Counted from the first letter of the stretch, positions 17,052 through 25,921 are shown. The stretch: DNA of 49,891 nt from Candidatus Andersenbacteria bacterium RIFCSPHIGHO2_02_FULL_46_16 (GCA_001817065.1 MHHQ01000007.1:1-49891), one strand, 5' to 3'. Numbers and translations: made by a program. Notes: generated from the letters alone by a model not told the origin.

Positions 17052-17651
17052 ATGAAAGCTATAATCGGACGAAAAATTGGTATGTCACAGACGTTCTCGG
17101 AAACCGGAGAGCGGATTGGTGTTACACTGATTTTTTGCCAAGATAACCGAGTAACACTGGTACGCAATAGTAAGCGTGACGGGTATGCAGCTGTTCAACT
17201 GGCTCTAACGAAGAAAATAGAGAAAGGTGAACAGAAGCCTACTGAAAGAAAGGTAGACAATCGAAACATCGCGATGGCACGCGAATTTGCCGTGGTCGTT
17301 GACGAAAACGTTAAATTTGACGTGAACCAATTTACGCCAGGCGACGTGGTGGAAGTGGTCGGTGTGTCAAAAGGAAAAGGCTTTCAAGGAGTAGTTAAAC
17401 GCCATGGATTTGCTGGCGGACCGGCTAGCCATGGTCATCGTCATGTACTTCGAGCAGCCGGATCAATCGGTTGTCGGTTCCCGCAGCACGTCAGAAAAGG
17501 TCAGCGGATGGCAGGGCGAATGGGCGGGGACAGGGTGACTGTTAAGAACTTGAAGGTAGTGTGGGTGGATAAAGACCAGAATTTACTAGCCTTAAGCGGG
17601 GCTGTGCCTGGAACGAGAGGTAGTATTGTTGAGATTAGATCAGTTGAATAA
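17052..17651 (+). CDS. rplC: 50S ribosomal protein L3 (uL3)
   Basis: 199 residues from the ATG at 17052, where MKAIIGRKIGMSQTF matches the family start; the TTG at 17034 chosen in the ORF track adds six false residues. Core motif SKGKGFQGVVKRHGFAGG and the loop reaching toward the peptidyl transferase centre (GRMGGDRVTVKNL) are present. L3 starts 50S assembly. First gene of the long ribosomal operon; GGAG lies about 14 bases upstream. Confidence 0.97.
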   Translation: MKAIIGRKIGMSQTFSETGERIGVTLIFCQDNRVTLVRNSKRDGYAAVQLALTKKIEKGEQKPTERKVDNRNIAMAREFAVVVDENVKFDVNQFTPGDVVEVVGVSKGKGFQGVVKRHGFAGGPASHGHRHVLRAAGSIGCRFPQHVRKGQRMAGRMGGDRVTVKNLKVVWVDKDQNLLALSGAVPGTRGSIVEIRSVE

Positions 17652-17666
17652 GGCTAGAACACGTTT

Positions 17667-18395
17667 ATGAACAAGAAAGCTACAACCAAGAAGATTAATA
17701 AAGAGACCAAAACTGACCTGGTTAAGGTTGTGGTTCAGAATTTAGCCGGGAAAAAGATGGGAGAAATGGAAGTTAGTGGTTTAGATGAGGCTAAGGTATC
17801 AAGTAAGCTCTTAGCACAAATAATCGACAGTAACCGTAACCGACAGCGTATTCGACGGGCACACACCAAGGGACGTGGTGAAGTGCGCGGCGGTGGAAAG
17901 AAGCCTTGGAAACAAAAAGGAACAGGCCGAGCGCGTCATTCATCCACCCGGTCACCGATATGGGTGGGAGGCGGAATTACATTTGGACCAAAAGCGATTA
18001 AGCGAGCTAAGTTATTTACTCCGAAGGAGATGAAACAAGGGGCTTTGGCTGATGTGCTAGCGCGACATATCAAGGCGGGAAATTTAGCGGTGGTGCAAAC
18101 AGACAAAGACATACCACTAAAGACGAGAGTACTGGCGGAGCAAATTGGACATACAGAGCGAATATTGATTGTGACATCCAGCAAGGACGGGTCGTTGCAG
18201 CGGTCAGCGCGGAACTTGCAATATGTGGAAGTCGAACAAGCAACCCAAGTTATGTTAAAAAGTTTAATGCAAGCTAGACGGGTGTGGGTGTTAATTGAAG
18301 CAATGGATGAATTAGAGAGAAGGATCGGCGGTCGGATAAAATTATCGGTCAAGAGTCGATCCACGTCCGTAGACAAGAGAAAGGAAAGTAAATAA
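17667..18395 (+). CDS. rplD: 50S ribosomal protein L4 (uL4)
   Basis: 242 residues, some 35 more than usual because of a Lys/Thr-rich N-terminus and a C-terminal SVKSRSTSVDKRKESK tail. Signature loop KPWKQKGTGRARHSSTRSPI lines the exit tunnel. In E. coli L4 also represses its own operon through the S10 leader; whether that applies here is unknown. Sixteen bases after rplC, two before rplW. Confidence 0.96.
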   Translation: MNKKATTKKINKETKTDLVKVVVQNLAGKKMGEMEVSGLDEAKVSSKLLAQIIDSNRNRQRIRRAHTKGRGEVRGGGKKPWKQKGTGRARHSSTRSPIWVGGGITFGPKAIKRAKLFTPKEMKQGALADVLARHIKAGNLAVVQTDKDIPLKTRVLAEQIGHTERILIVTSSKDGSLQRSARNLQYVEVEQATQVMLKSLMQARRVWVLIEAMDELERRIGGRIKLSVKSRSTSVDKRKESK

Positions 18396-18396
18396 T

Positions 18397-18813
18397 ATGT
18401 CGATACTCAGATTTGCAAAAGAATATCTGGAAGGCAAAGGGAAGGCCAAGGAGCCAGTGGCGGGCACAAAAAAGTCACCAATGAAAAAAATAGAAAAGGT
18501 TACCGCGACCAAACGGAGTAAAAAAGTTGTGAAAAGAAGCGATATAAATATCAGCCTGGTGCCAATTGTGACGGAAAAGGGTGTAATGCAGCAGGAGAAC
18601 GGTTTTGTCGTATTTCGAGCGGAGCAGTTTATTACCAAGGGTCAGGTGAAAGAGGCCGTGTTAGCGCGATACAATACGACCGTGCTGGCGGTTAAGTCCA
18701 TGACCATGATGCCAAAAGCCAGACGGCGGGGTGCCACAGTGGGAAAAACGACTGGCTGGAAAAAATTCTATGTTAAGGTAGGAGATATTCATAAGATAGT
18801 AACTGGACCATAA
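18397..18813 (+). CDS. rplW: 50S ribosomal protein L23 (uL23) with N-terminal extension
   Basis: 138 residues. The L23 core starts near residue 50 (LVPIVTEKGVMQQENGFVVF) and ends KKFYVKVGDIHKIV. The first about 45 residues are a Lys-rich extension absent in most bacteria. L23 surrounds the tunnel exit and docks trigger factor and SRP. Only one base separates it from rplD. Confidence 0.94.
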   Translation: MSILRFAKEYLEGKGKAKEPVAGTKKSPMKKIEKVTATKRSKKVVKRSDINISLVPIVTEKGVMQQENGFVVFRAEQFITKGQVKEAVLARYNTTVLAVKSMTMMPKARRRGATVGKTTGWKKFYVKVGDIHKIVTGP

Positions 18814-18829
18814 GTCAGGAAGGAAACAT

Positions 18830-19669
18830 ATGCCTATTAAATTTTACAAATCAAATCGGGGAGCCAGAAAACAAGCATCGATCGTTGATCGAAGAGAGCT
18901 GCATAGCGGAAAGCCCTACAAACAGTTAACCAAAAGCCGGACGCGGATCAGTGGTCGTGGTCATCAGGGTAAAATTACCGTACGTCATCGCGGCGGCGGA
19001 GCAAAGAGATTGCAGCGAGTGATTGATTATGGCCAGAGCAAGCAAGGTATCGAGGCTAAAGTAGAGCACGTGGAGTATGATCCGAACCATTCGGCTTGGT
19101 TAGCCTTATTGCTTTACGCGGACGGTGAGAGACGATATGTGTTGGCTTGGGCTGGAGCAAAAAGCGATGATCGGATAATAATTCAACAAGATGCGCCGGA
19201 GAAACCGGGTAATAGATTAGTGCTGAAAAACGTCACACCGGGAGCGACGGTTTATAATGTGGAATTTCAACCAGGCAGAGGCGGAAAACTATTTCGCGCG
19301 GCTGGTGCTTATGCCACAGTCATGGACATTCAGGACAAGTTTGCTCAGTTAAAACTGCCTTCTGGCGAATCGAGACTAGTGCCGGTGGGTGCCTGGGCCA
19401 ATTTTGGTATGGTAGGTAACCCTGATCACCGCTTAGTGCGGCAAGGATCGGCCGGGAGAATGCGTCGTCGGGGACGACGACCGCAAGTAAGAGGCAAGGT
19501 GATGAATCCGGTTGATCATCCACATGGTGGTGGTGAAGGAGCGCAGCCGATCGGTTTGACGCATCCGAAAACGAAGTGGGGTAAGCCGGCGTTGGGTGTT
19601 AAGACACGTTCTCGCGGCAAATATTCCGATAAGTTTATTGTCCAACGAAGAAAAAATAAGGATAAATAG
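18830..19669 (+). CDS. rplB: 50S ribosomal protein L2 (uL2)
   Basis: 279 residues, normal. SGRGHQGKITVRHRGGGAKR near the N-terminus and VMNPVDHPHGGGEG near the C-terminus, the latter containing the His important for peptidyl-transferase activity. It needs L3/L4 and binds 23S rRNA domain IV. Preceded by AGGAAACAT, a reasonable Shine-Dalgarno. A 119-base gap with a promoter follows. Confidence 0.98.
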   Translation: MPIKFYKSNRGARKQASIVDRRELHSGKPYKQLTKSRTRISGRGHQGKITVRHRGGGAKRLQRVIDYGQSKQGIEAKVEHVEYDPNHSAWLALLLYADGERRYVLAWAGAKSDDRIIIQQDAPEKPGNRLVLKNVTPGATVYNVEFQPGRGGKLFRAAGAYATVMDIQDKFAQLKLPSGESRLVPVGAWANFGMVGNPDHRLVRQGSAGRMRRRGRRPQVRGKVMNPVDHPHGGGEGAQPIGLTHPKTKWGKPALGVKTRSRGKYSDKFIVQRRKNKDK

Positions 19670-19733
19670 TCTGCTATGAATAATAAATCAGGTTTAATAA
19701 CCAATAAAAGATGAGTAGCAAAAAATGTATTTC

Positions 19734-19762
19734 TTGACGAGAGGGTATTTATTCATTATTAT
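19734..19762 (+). promoter_or_regulatory. Internal promoter before rpsS
   Basis: TTGACG, 17-base spacer, TATTAT, predicted start about 20 bases before the rpsS ATG. It lies in the only sizeable gap of the upstream ribosomal cluster. Confidence 0.5.
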
Positions 19763-19788
19763 TGAGTCTTAATTTATATTATTAAAGT

Positions 19789-20124
19789 ATGTCACGTTCG
19801 CTGAAAAAAGGTGGTCCATGGGTTGATCCAAAGCTGCTAAAGAAAGTCAAAAACTTGAGAGCAGGGGACAGAATAGTGATCAAAACATGGTCTAGGGCAT
19901 CAACTATCTATCCAGAGATGGTCGGATTTAGGTTTGGTGTTCATAACGGACGTGAGCATGTAGTAGTGGTTGTGTCTGAGGATATGGTTGGTCATAAGTT
20001 AGGAGAGTTTTCACTGACGCGTAAGTTCGTGAAGCATGGCGGTCGTATCCAGAGAGAAGCTGAGGCAGCCTTAGCTATACAAGCCAGTACTAAGGCGGAA
20101 CAGGATAAAGATAAAGAAGACTAA
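19789..20124 (+). CDS. rpsS: 30S ribosomal protein S19 (uS19)
   Basis: 111 residues. [20 protein letters not shown] and [19 protein letters not shown] are family hallmarks. An extra acidic/Lys tail ([11 protein letters not shown]) follows the normal end. It lies in the 30S head near the decoding site and pairs with S13. Its TAA shares the A with the rplV ATG, implying translational coupling. Confidence 0.97.
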   Translation: MSRSLKKGGPWVDPKLLKKVKNLRAGDRIVIKTWSRASTIYPEMVGFRFGVHNGREHVVVVVSEDMVGHKLGEFSLTRKFVKHGGRIQREAEAALAIQASTKAEQDKDKED

Positions 20125-20693
20125 TGGAAACAACAGCACATTTAAGTAACGCGAGAATTACTCCGCGTAAAGCCCGGGCGATACGCAGTCTGATTAATGG
20201 ATTGAGCGTAGATAAGGCTTTAGCCCAGCTTAATTTTGCTGGTGGTAAAGCGGCAATGCTGACACATAAGCTGCTAAAATCTGCCATAGCCAACGCGGTC
20301 AGCAATAATGAAGTGGAAGAGGCTAATTTACGCGTGAAGTGGCTGTTAGTTAACGAGGGATTTAAATTTAAGCGGCATATACCGGTCAGCCGAGGATCAG
20401 CCCATCCTTTTGTGAAGCGGAATAGTCATTTGACGGTGGTGGTGGAAGAGATCGTGCCGACGACAAAAAAGAAAACGAAAAAGAAAGAAGAGATCAAGAC
20501 TTTGTCGATTGAAGAACTAGCTACTCGCGATAAAGAAGAAGGGATCGATCTGAAAGAAAAAGGTAAAGACAAAGACGATGGTGGGAAGACGGTTGATATA
20601 GCGAAGTCTAAACAAAATGAGGCGTATCAGATAATGAAGATGCAGCAGCAGGGTGGAGACAAGGCGAAAACGCATCGACGGAAGACTATCTAA
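20124..20693 (+). CDS. rplV: 50S ribosomal protein L22 (uL22) with long charged C-terminal tail
   Basis: 189 residues against about 110 in E. coli. The core (NARITPRKARAIRSLINGL to HLTVVVEE) includes the tunnel beta-hairpin region. About 75 Lys/Glu/Asp-rich residues follow, ending AKTHRRKTI. The core contacts all 23S domains and lines the exit tunnel. The tail would project on the ribosome surface. Start overlaps rpsS stop by one base. Confidence 0.95.
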   Translation: METTAHLSNARITPRKARAIRSLINGLSVDKALAQLNFAGGKAAMLTHKLLKSAIANAVSNNEVEEANLRVKWLLVNEGFKFKRHIPVSRGSAHPFVKRNSHLTVVVEEIVPTTKKKTKKKEEIKTLSIEELATRDKEEGIDLKEKGKDKDDGGKTVDIAKSKQNEAYQIMKMQQQGGDKAKTHRRKTI

Positions 20694-20739
20694 GCGCGGT
20701 GAAGAAATTTTTAACTTACTGATGAATAATTATTAGCAT

Positions 20740-21525
20740 ATGGGAAGAAAGACAAATCCAATTATACTGCGAGTGGGTAACGTGATACGCAGCTGGGATG
20801 GGAAATGGTTTTCCGATCGCCGCGTGAAATACCGAGCTAATCTCTTGGCTGATTTGAGTATTCGTAAGTACTTCGCAAAAACGCACCGGACGACATCGAT
20901 CTCTAGGATTGAGATAGAAAGAAACCAGCAAGAAACGGTCCTGACAATCCATACCTCGCGACCAGCGATGGTGATTGGGCGCGGCGGTACAGGAATTGAA
21001 AAGATACAAAAGGACTTACGTCGCAAGTTAAAAATACGTCGAGGAGGTCTGCGGATAAACGTGCAGGAGGTACGGAATCCAGACACAGATGCGGTGGCAG
21101 TGGCGACGCAAGTGGTTGAACAGCTGGAGCGGAGATTTCCTTTTCGTCGTGTTTTGAAGCAATCGGTGTCACGGGCTCGACAAGCCGGAGCATTGGGTGT
21201 GCGGGTGCTGGTGTCTGGACGGTTGAACGGGGCAGAGATTGCTCGTCGAGAGTGGTTGGGAGAAGGAAGCGTCCCCTTGCATACTTTTCGCGCGGACATC
21301 TCGTATGCGAATCGGGTGGCTCATACTACTTATGGCACAATTGGGGTTAAGGTATGGATAAACAGAGGCGAACTGAAGATGGGGGAGGAAGAAGAAATAG
21401 AAGTAAAAGGTGGACCAGCAAAGAAAGCTCCATATCGGACTTCCTTGGCTAAGGCAGCAAAAGCATCGGCTAAAATTAAAGCGCCAAGAGGGGACAATCA
21501 ATATGTTACTGCCAAAAAAAGTTAA
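20740..21525 (+). CDS. rpsC: 30S ribosomal protein S3 (uS3)
   Basis: 261 residues. [24 protein letters not shown] replaces the usual MGQKVHP start; the KH domain has the [16 protein letters not shown] loop; the C-terminal half has [17 protein letters not shown] and the GTIGVKVWI strand. It forms part of the mRNA entry helicase site. The end overlaps rplP by 23 bases. Confidence 0.97.
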   Translation: MGRKTNPIILRVGNVIRSWDGKWFSDRRVKYRANLLADLSIRKYFAKTHRTTSISRIEIERNQQETVLTIHTSRPAMVIGRGGTGIEKIQKDLRRKLKIRRGGLRINVQEVRNPDTDAVAVATQVVEQLERRFPFRRVLKQSVSRARQAGALGVRVLVSGRLNGAEIARREWLGEGSVPLHTFRADISYANRVAHTTYGTIGVKVWINRGELKMGEEEEIEVKGGPAKKAPYRTSLAKAAKASAKIKAPRGDNQYVTAKKS

Positions 21526-21913
21526 GCATCGCAAACAGATGAAGGGCGTTGTGAAAGGCGTGAGCACACGGGCGTCGCAGATTGATTTTGGAAAATTTGG
21601 GCTAAAGGCGATGGAAAGTCGCTGGATTACAGCGCGTCAAATCGAGGCTTCCAGACGAGCCATGACAAGATTTGTTAAAAGGTCGGGTAAAATTTGGGTT
21701 AGAATATTTCCGGATAAGCCGGTGACCAAGAAAGGTGCCGAAGTACCAATGGGAAACGGCAAAGGTTCAGTTGATCGTTTTGTGGCGGTAGTAAAACGAG
21801 GACGGATAATTTTCGAAATGGATGGAGTGACTGAAGAATTGGCCCGTGAAGCCTTACGGTTAGCGAGTCATAAATTGCCGATCAAGACGAAGTTTATTAA
21901 AAAGGAGGTCTAA
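21503..21913 (+). CDS. rplP: 50S ribosomal protein L16 (uL16)
   Basis: 136 residues from the ATG at 21503 ([15 protein letters not shown]), the universal L16 start; the ORF track start at 21410 runs inside rpsC and is false. GAGGGG about nine bases upstream is the ribosome site, inside the rpsC coding region. [20 protein letters not shown] is the A-site loop; the Arg that E. coli hydroxylates is Pro here. L16 positions A-site tRNA and completes 50S assembly. Confidence 0.96.
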   Translation: MLLPKKVKHRKQMKGVVKGVSTRASQIDFGKFGLKAMESRWITARQIEASRRAMTRFVKRSGKIWVRIFPDKPVTKKGAEVPMGNGKGSVDRFVAVVKRGRIIFEMDGVTEELAREALRLASHKLPIKTKFIKKEV

Positions 21914-21915
21914 GT

Positions 21916-22116
21916 ATGATCAAGAATGCGATAAAAGAATATCGGGAATTGGATCAAGTTGGGCTGGTGGCACTGATAGCAAAGCTCAAGCAAGAATATC
22001 GTTTAGCAAAGGAGACGGTCAGATTAGGTAAGAAAAAAAATCACGCGAGCCTAAAGTTTCTAAAGCGTGATATCGCACGAGCGCAAACAGTATTAAAAAT
22101 GAAAAAAGATAAATAA
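21916..22116 (+). CDS. rpmC: 50S ribosomal protein L29 (uL29)
   Basis: 66 residues, two long helices with the family end FLKRDIARAQTVLKMK. It sits at the tunnel exit beside L23. Two bases after rplP; AAAGGAGG in the end of rplP is a strong Shine-Dalgarno. Confidence 0.93.
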   Translation: MIKNAIKEYRELDQVGLVALIAKLKQEYRLAKETVRLGKKKNHASLKFLKRDIARAQTVLKMKKDK

Positions 22117-22125
22117 CATGCACAT

Positions 22126-22383
22126 ATGGAAGACTTGAGAAAAAGAATTTGGCAGGGCATAGCATTGCGAAGAGCGGGAGTGATGACGGTGGTGGTTGAA
22201 GTGCAGCGTGAATGGCAGCGCAGGCCATATGATAAAAAAATAAAAAGAACCAAAAGATTTATGGTGCATGATCCTAATGACGCAGCAAAGGTTGGTGGGA
22301 GGGTTGAGTTTAGGGAATGTCGACCGATTTCAAAAAGAAAAAGGTGGATAATCGTTGAACCGAAAATAGAAAATAGAAAATAG
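22126..22383 (+). CDS. rpsQ: 30S ribosomal protein S17 (uS17)
   Basis: 85 residues with the OB-fold motifs MTVVVEVQREWQRRPY, KRTKRFMVHDP and VEFRECRPISKRKRW. A primary 16S rRNA binder in the 30S body. The last codons and stop (IENRK then TAG) fall in a tandem GAAAATA repeat, so the C-terminus is set by the repeat. Confidence 0.95.
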   Translation: MEDLRKRIWQGIALRRAGVMTVVVEVQREWQRRPYDKKIKRTKRFMVHDPNDAAKVGGRVEFRECRPISKRKRWIIVEPKIENRK

Positions 22384-22389
22384 AAAATA
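22362..22389 (+). repeat. Four tandem copies of GAAAATA across the rpsQ stop codon
   Basis: Perfect heptamer repeat four times followed by degenerate copies (GAAACTA, GAAATGTA). The rpsQ stop TAG lies inside it. Confidence 0.85.
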
Positions 22390-22418
22390 GAAACTAGAAA
22401 TGTAGATAATAGGAATAT

Positions 22419-22790
22419 ATGATTCATGAAAGAAGCAAATTAATAGTCTGTGATAATTCTGGGGCCAAATTGCTGCAGGTTATTCGAGTGTTGGGCGGCA
22501 CCAGGCGTCGATATGCGTATCTGGGTGACGTCGTGATCACGACAGTTAAAGTGGCAGAGCCGCGAGGACTGGTAAAGAAAAGCGAAGTGGTGCGCGCAGT
22601 CATTGTGCGTCTGCGAAAAGAACATCATCGACCAGATGGTTCCTCGATTCGTTTTGATGACAATGCGGCTGTTATTTTGGATAAGGACTCGGATAACATG
22701 GTTGGTTCACGGGTATTTGGTCCGGTGGCTCGGGAAGTTAGAAATGCGGGCTATAAAAAGATTGTGTCGTTAGCGACGGAAGTTTGGTAA
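22419..22790 (+). CDS. rplN: 50S ribosomal protein L14 (uL14)
   Basis: 123 residues, the standard length. [27 protein letters not shown] and the [11 protein letters not shown] and FGPVAREVR strands are clear. It sits on the subunit interface near L19 and binds the silencing factor RsfS in other bacteria. Confidence 0.98.
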   Translation: MIHERSKLIVCDNSGAKLLQVIRVLGGTRRRYAYLGDVVITTVKVAEPRGLVKKSEVVRAVIVRLRKEHHRPDGSSIRFDDNAAVILDKDSDNMVGSRVFGPVAREVRNAGYKKIVSLATEVW

Positions 22791-22815
22791 CCGGTTATAT
22801 AAGAATAATTTCAAT

Positions 22816-23142
22816 ATGAATAAGAAAGTAAAACAGAAATTGCGAAAGGGAGACATGGTACGGATTTTGACTGGCAAAGACCGTGGAAAGACTGGTAAGA
22901 TCATGGCTGTTTTGGCGGCTGATAATCGTGTGTTAGTGGAAGCAGTCAATATGGTGAAGAAACATGTTCGACCCAAGCGGGCTGGTGAAAAAGGCCAGCG
23001 AGTGTCTGTGGCAGCGCCAATAGACGTATCGAATGTGCAAATAGTTTGCCCAGCGTGTAAAAAGTCTACCCGAGTAGTAATTGTTCGGGAGGGGGACGAG
23101 AAAAGGAGAACATGCCGGCACTGCAAGGGTTCGATTGATTAA
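22816..23142 (+). CDS. rplX: 50S ribosomal protein L24 (uL24)
   Basis: 108 residues. KOW motif KGDMVRILTGKDRGKTGKI near the start; NMVKKHVRP follows. CPACKK and CRHCKG near the C-terminus form a four-Cys site, probably zinc-binding, as in many uL24 proteins. An assembly initiator near the tunnel exit. Confidence 0.96.
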   Translation: MNKKVKQKLRKGDMVRILTGKDRGKTGKIMAVLAADNRVLVEAVNMVKKHVRPKRAGEKGQRVSVAAPIDVSNVQIVCPACKKSTRVVIVREGDEKRRTCRHCKGSID

Positions 23143-23165
23143 ATCAATATTATTTTATTAGGAAG

Positions 23166-23723
23166 ATGAAGAAGGTAAAGAAAAACACAATGACGCGAGA
23201 AAAGAAGCTTATGGAAGAGTTGAAGATTGATAATGTGCACGCCGTGCCGGTGATAAAAACGGTGGCTGTTAATTGTGGGGTAGGCAAGCAACGCGACGAT
23301 AAGGTGTTTATTGAAGCTGTTAAGAATGATTTGGCTAGGATTACAGGCCAGAAGCCGCAGGAAAGAAAGGCCCGCAAGGCAGTGGCCGGATTTAATGTCA
23401 GGCAGGGCAATCTAGTGGGCTTGCGCGTAACGCTGCGAGGACAGCGCATGAGAGATTTTATCGAAAAATTCGTGAATGTGACACTGCCAAGGGTGAGAGA
23501 TTTTCGCGGAGTGTTACTAAAATCTTTTGATCGCAATGGCAATTTAAATATTGGATTACCCGAGCAATTGGCTTTTCCAGAGATAAATGCAGAAAAAACG
23601 GATGTTATTTTTGGGGTGCAAGTGACGTTTGTGACAACAGCAAAAAACCAAGACCAAGCCTTAGCCTTGTTTAAGTCGCATGGTTTTGTGTTCCGGGATG
23701 ACTCAGCTGATGATTTGACTTAA
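23166..23723 (+). CDS. rplE: 50S ribosomal protein L5 (uL5)
   Basis: 185 residues with VAVNCGVG, the KARKAVAGFNVRQGN segment, LRGQRMRDFIEKFVNVTLPRVRDFRG, and the C-terminal AKNQDQALALFKSHGF. It carries 5S rRNA to the central protuberance. About 15 extra N-terminal residues; an internal ATG at residue 9 is possible. Confidence 0.96.
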   Translation: MKKVKKNTMTREKKLMEELKIDNVHAVPVIKTVAVNCGVGKQRDDKVFIEAVKNDLARITGQKPQERKARKAVAGFNVRQGNLVGLRVTLRGQRMRDFIEKFVNVTLPRVRDFRGVLLKSFDRNGNLNIGLPEQLAFPEINAEKTDVIFGVQVTFVTTAKNQDQALALFKSHGFVFRDDSADDLT

Positions 23724-23759
23724 TGTTTTTTTTGTTAGATATTAAGGACTTATTTACCT

Positions 23760-23945
23760 ATGGCAAAATTATCGCAAATTGTGAAGAGCCGGCGATTGCC
23801 AAAGTGGCGGACACGAATGGTGCGTCGTTGCGCCGAGTGCGGCCGGGGAAGAGGCTTCATGCGAGATTTCGGCTTATGCCGCATCTGTTTTCGAGAACAT
23901 GCCGAGAATGGTGAAATACCTGGGATAAGAAAGTCATCGTGGTAA
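23760..23945 (+). CDS. rpsN: 30S ribosomal protein S14, type Z (uS14)
   Basis: 61 residues of the short zinc-binding class: CAEC and CRIC form the Cys4 site, followed by FREHAENGEIPGIRKSSW, the standard end. It stabilises the 30S head with S3 and S10. The overlapping ORF 23723-23914 in another frame is a shadow. Confidence 0.96.
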   Translation: MAKLSQIVKSRRLPKWRTRMVRRCAECGRGRGFMRDFGLCRICFREHAENGEIPGIRKSSW

Positions 23946-23996
23946 TTAAGTAGCGAAGATAAATTTAAGTAAATTACAAGACAGCTGACAAATATT

Positions 23997-24389
23997 ATGG
24001 ATACAGTAGGCAACATGTTAACATCGATTGTGAATGCCCAGCGGATTGGCAAGGAACGGGTGGTTGTGCCGTATTCAAAATTTACTTATGAGCTGGCCAA
24101 GATGCTACAAGAAGAAGGGTTAGTGGCTAAGTGTCGAGTGCAGGCCAATCCCAAAAAATCATTGATTATAAAATTGGTGTACGAAAACGGCGAGCCAATA
24201 ATCAAGCGGGTAAAGCGAGTCAGTAAACTAGGCAGCAGAAAATATGTTAGCCGACAAGAGCTGCCCTTTACTGGTAATAAGCCGGGGATCCTAATAATTT
24301 CTACTTCGCATGGTTTGATGAACCAGAATAAAGCGAGAAAACAAAAGTTGGGCGGAGAATTAATTGGCGAGATTTGGTGTAATAATTAA
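23997..24389 (+). CDS. rpsH: 30S ribosomal protein S8 (uS8)
   Basis: 130 residues. The first residues are MDTVGNMLTSIVNAQRIGKERVVV, lacking the usual MSxTDPIADMLTRIRNA spelling but aligned with it. The end has PGILIISTSHGLMNQNKARKQKLGGELI. It binds the central domain of 16S rRNA and, in E. coli, represses the spc operon. Confidence 0.96.
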   Translation: MDTVGNMLTSIVNAQRIGKERVVVPYSKFTYELAKMLQEEGLVAKCRVQANPKKSLIIKLVYENGEPIIKRVKRVSKLGSRKYVSRQELPFTGNKPGILIISTSHGLMNQNKARKQKLGGELIGEIWCNN

Positions 24390-24397
24390 TCACTAAT

Positions 24398-24940
24398 ATG
24401 TCTAGGATAGGGAAAAAACCAATTATTGTGCCGCAAGGCGTAGAGGTAAAAATAGAAGGTTTAAATGTGACGGCCAAGGGTCCTAAGGGTGAAATGTCGT
24501 TTAAGACTCATCCGTTTATTGGGGTTGAACTAAACGATGGAGTAGTGACCTGTGTCGTTAAGAAGAAAAGCAAAATGACACCAGCTTTATGGGGTACAAA
24601 CAGGGCGCGGATTGCCAATCTTGTAAAAGGGGTGAGTGAAGGATTTATAAAAGAATTGGAATTACAAGGCGTGGGTTACAAATCCAGCATTAAAGGGAAA
24701 GACTTGGAGCTGTTAGTAGGATATTCGCATCCGGTATTGATTGCTGCGCCGCCAGGGATTACGTTGTCAGTCGATAAGGAATTCATAAAGATCGAAGGGG
24801 CAGACGCAGTATTGGTGGGACAGGTGGCAGCTGATATAAGAAAAGTTAGAAAACCGGAACCATACAAAGGGAAGGGAATCCGTTATAAGGGTGAACATGT
24901 GAGAAGAAAAGAAGGTAAAGTTGTTGGTGTAGCTGAATAA
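24398..24940 (+). CDS. rplF: 50S ribosomal protein L6 (uL6)
   Basis: 180 residues, normal. MSRIGKKPIIVPQGVEVKIEG and the C-terminal PEPYKGKGIRYKGEHVRRKEGK are diagnostic. It contacts the sarcin-ricin loop region used by EF-G and EF-Tu. Eight bases after rpsH, two before rplR. Confidence 0.98.
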   Translation: MSRIGKKPIIVPQGVEVKIEGLNVTAKGPKGEMSFKTHPFIGVELNDGVVTCVVKKKSKMTPALWGTNRARIANLVKGVSEGFIKELELQGVGYKSSIKGKDLELLVGYSHPVLIAAPPGITLSVDKEFIKIEGADAVLVGQVAADIRKVRKPEPYKGKGIRYKGEHVRRKEGKVVGVAE

Positions 24941-24942
24941 TT

Positions 24943-25296
24943 ATGAGTGATTTACATAAAAGAAGTACTAGGCAGGACCGAAAACGACGGATCAGGTCAA
25001 AAATGGTCGGGACTTTAGAGAGGCCAAGAGCCAGTGTTTTTCGCAGTAATCGTGGTATTACAGTGCAGCTGATTGATGATGAGAACGGGTGGACATTAGT
25101 GGCGGTAGATGCACGCAAGGTGAAGAAGAAAGGGTTGAGTAAAGGAGAGTTGGCTGAAGCGATCGGTCAGCAAGTGGCTAAAGAGGCAATTGAAAAGAAG
25201 ATTGGTAAAATAGTTTTCGATCGCGGCGGCTATAAATATCATGGCCGGGTAAAGATAGTAGCTGAGGCAATTAGATCGGGTGGTTTAGACTTCTAA
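24943..25296 (+). CDS. rplR: 50S ribosomal protein L18 (uL18)
   Basis: 117 residues with RPRASVFRSNRGITVQLIDD, a VAKEAIEKKIGKIVFDRGGYKYHGRVKI segment, and the end EAIRSGGLDF. Binds 5S rRNA with L5. Standard length and position before rpsE. Confidence 0.97.
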   Translation: MSDLHKRSTRQDRKRRIRSKMVGTLERPRASVFRSNRGITVQLIDDENGWTLVAVDARKVKKKGLSKGELAEAIGQQVAKEAIEKKIGKIVFDRGGYKYHGRVKIVAEAIRSGGLDF

Positions 25297-25310
25297 ATTA
25301 TTAAGCGGGT

Positions 25311-25907
25311 ATGGAAAATAAAGTTCAAGATAATAGAAGGCCAGGTCAAGGAAGAGGGCAGGGCCGGGATGGGCGCCGTGGTGGGCAAGATAATCGGGTG
25401 CGACGCACATTTGGACCAGGTGAAGGCCAACAGCAATATGACTACGAGGTTTTGGATGTGGCACGAGTCGTGCGAGTGGTCAAAGGTGGTCGCCGTTTTA
25501 GTTTTCGAGCCAGTGTGGTGGTCGGGGATCGAGCGGGGTTGGTGGGGCTTGGTATGGGCAAAAGCCGAGACGTACAAAATGCTATTGAGAAAGCTTATGG
25601 CAACGGGGCGAAGAATATGCAGAAGGTGTTATTGCAAGGCAAAACTATTGTTCATGAAGTTCGAGCTAAATTTAATGGTTCAGAGGTGATGTTAAAACCA
25701 GCTCGACCCGGTACGGGAGTAATAGCGGGAGGCACTGTTCGATTGATGGCTGACTTGTCCGGTATTCATGATTTGGTCTCCAAACGCTTGGGTTCTGCCA
25801 ACAAGGTAAATACGGCTAGAGCAACATTGCAGGCTATGTCTAATTTGCAGAATACGCCAGCAAGAATTCACAGACGCGAAACAGCTAAAGAGGCGGACGC
25901 TAAATAG
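25311..25907 (+). CDS. rpsE: 30S ribosomal protein S5 (uS5) with Arg/Gly-rich N-terminus
   Basis: 198 residues. The first about 45 residues are rich in Gly, Arg and Gln (GQGRGQGRDGRRGG), absent in E. coli. The core then shows RVVKGGRRFSFRASVVVGD and RPGTGVIAGGTVRLM. It acts in decoding accuracy and the mRNA entry site. The downstream gene is rplO: the L30 gene usually found here is missing. Confidence 0.96.
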   Translation: MENKVQDNRRPGQGRGQGRDGRRGGQDNRVRRTFGPGEGQQQYDYEVLDVARVVRVVKGGRRFSFRASVVVGDRAGLVGLGMGKSRDVQNAIEKAYGNGAKNMQKVLLQGKTIVHEVRAKFNGSEVMLKPARPGTGVIAGGTVRLMADLSGIHDLVSKRLGSANKVNTARATLQAMSNLQNTPARIHRRETAKEADAK

Positions 25908-25921
25908 GTAAATGCAATAGT

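Noticed and set aside
20733-21299. 188-residue minus-strand ORF opposite rpsC
   Set aside because: Antisense of a clear S3 gene; rich in Arg/Ser/Thr as expected for a shadow.
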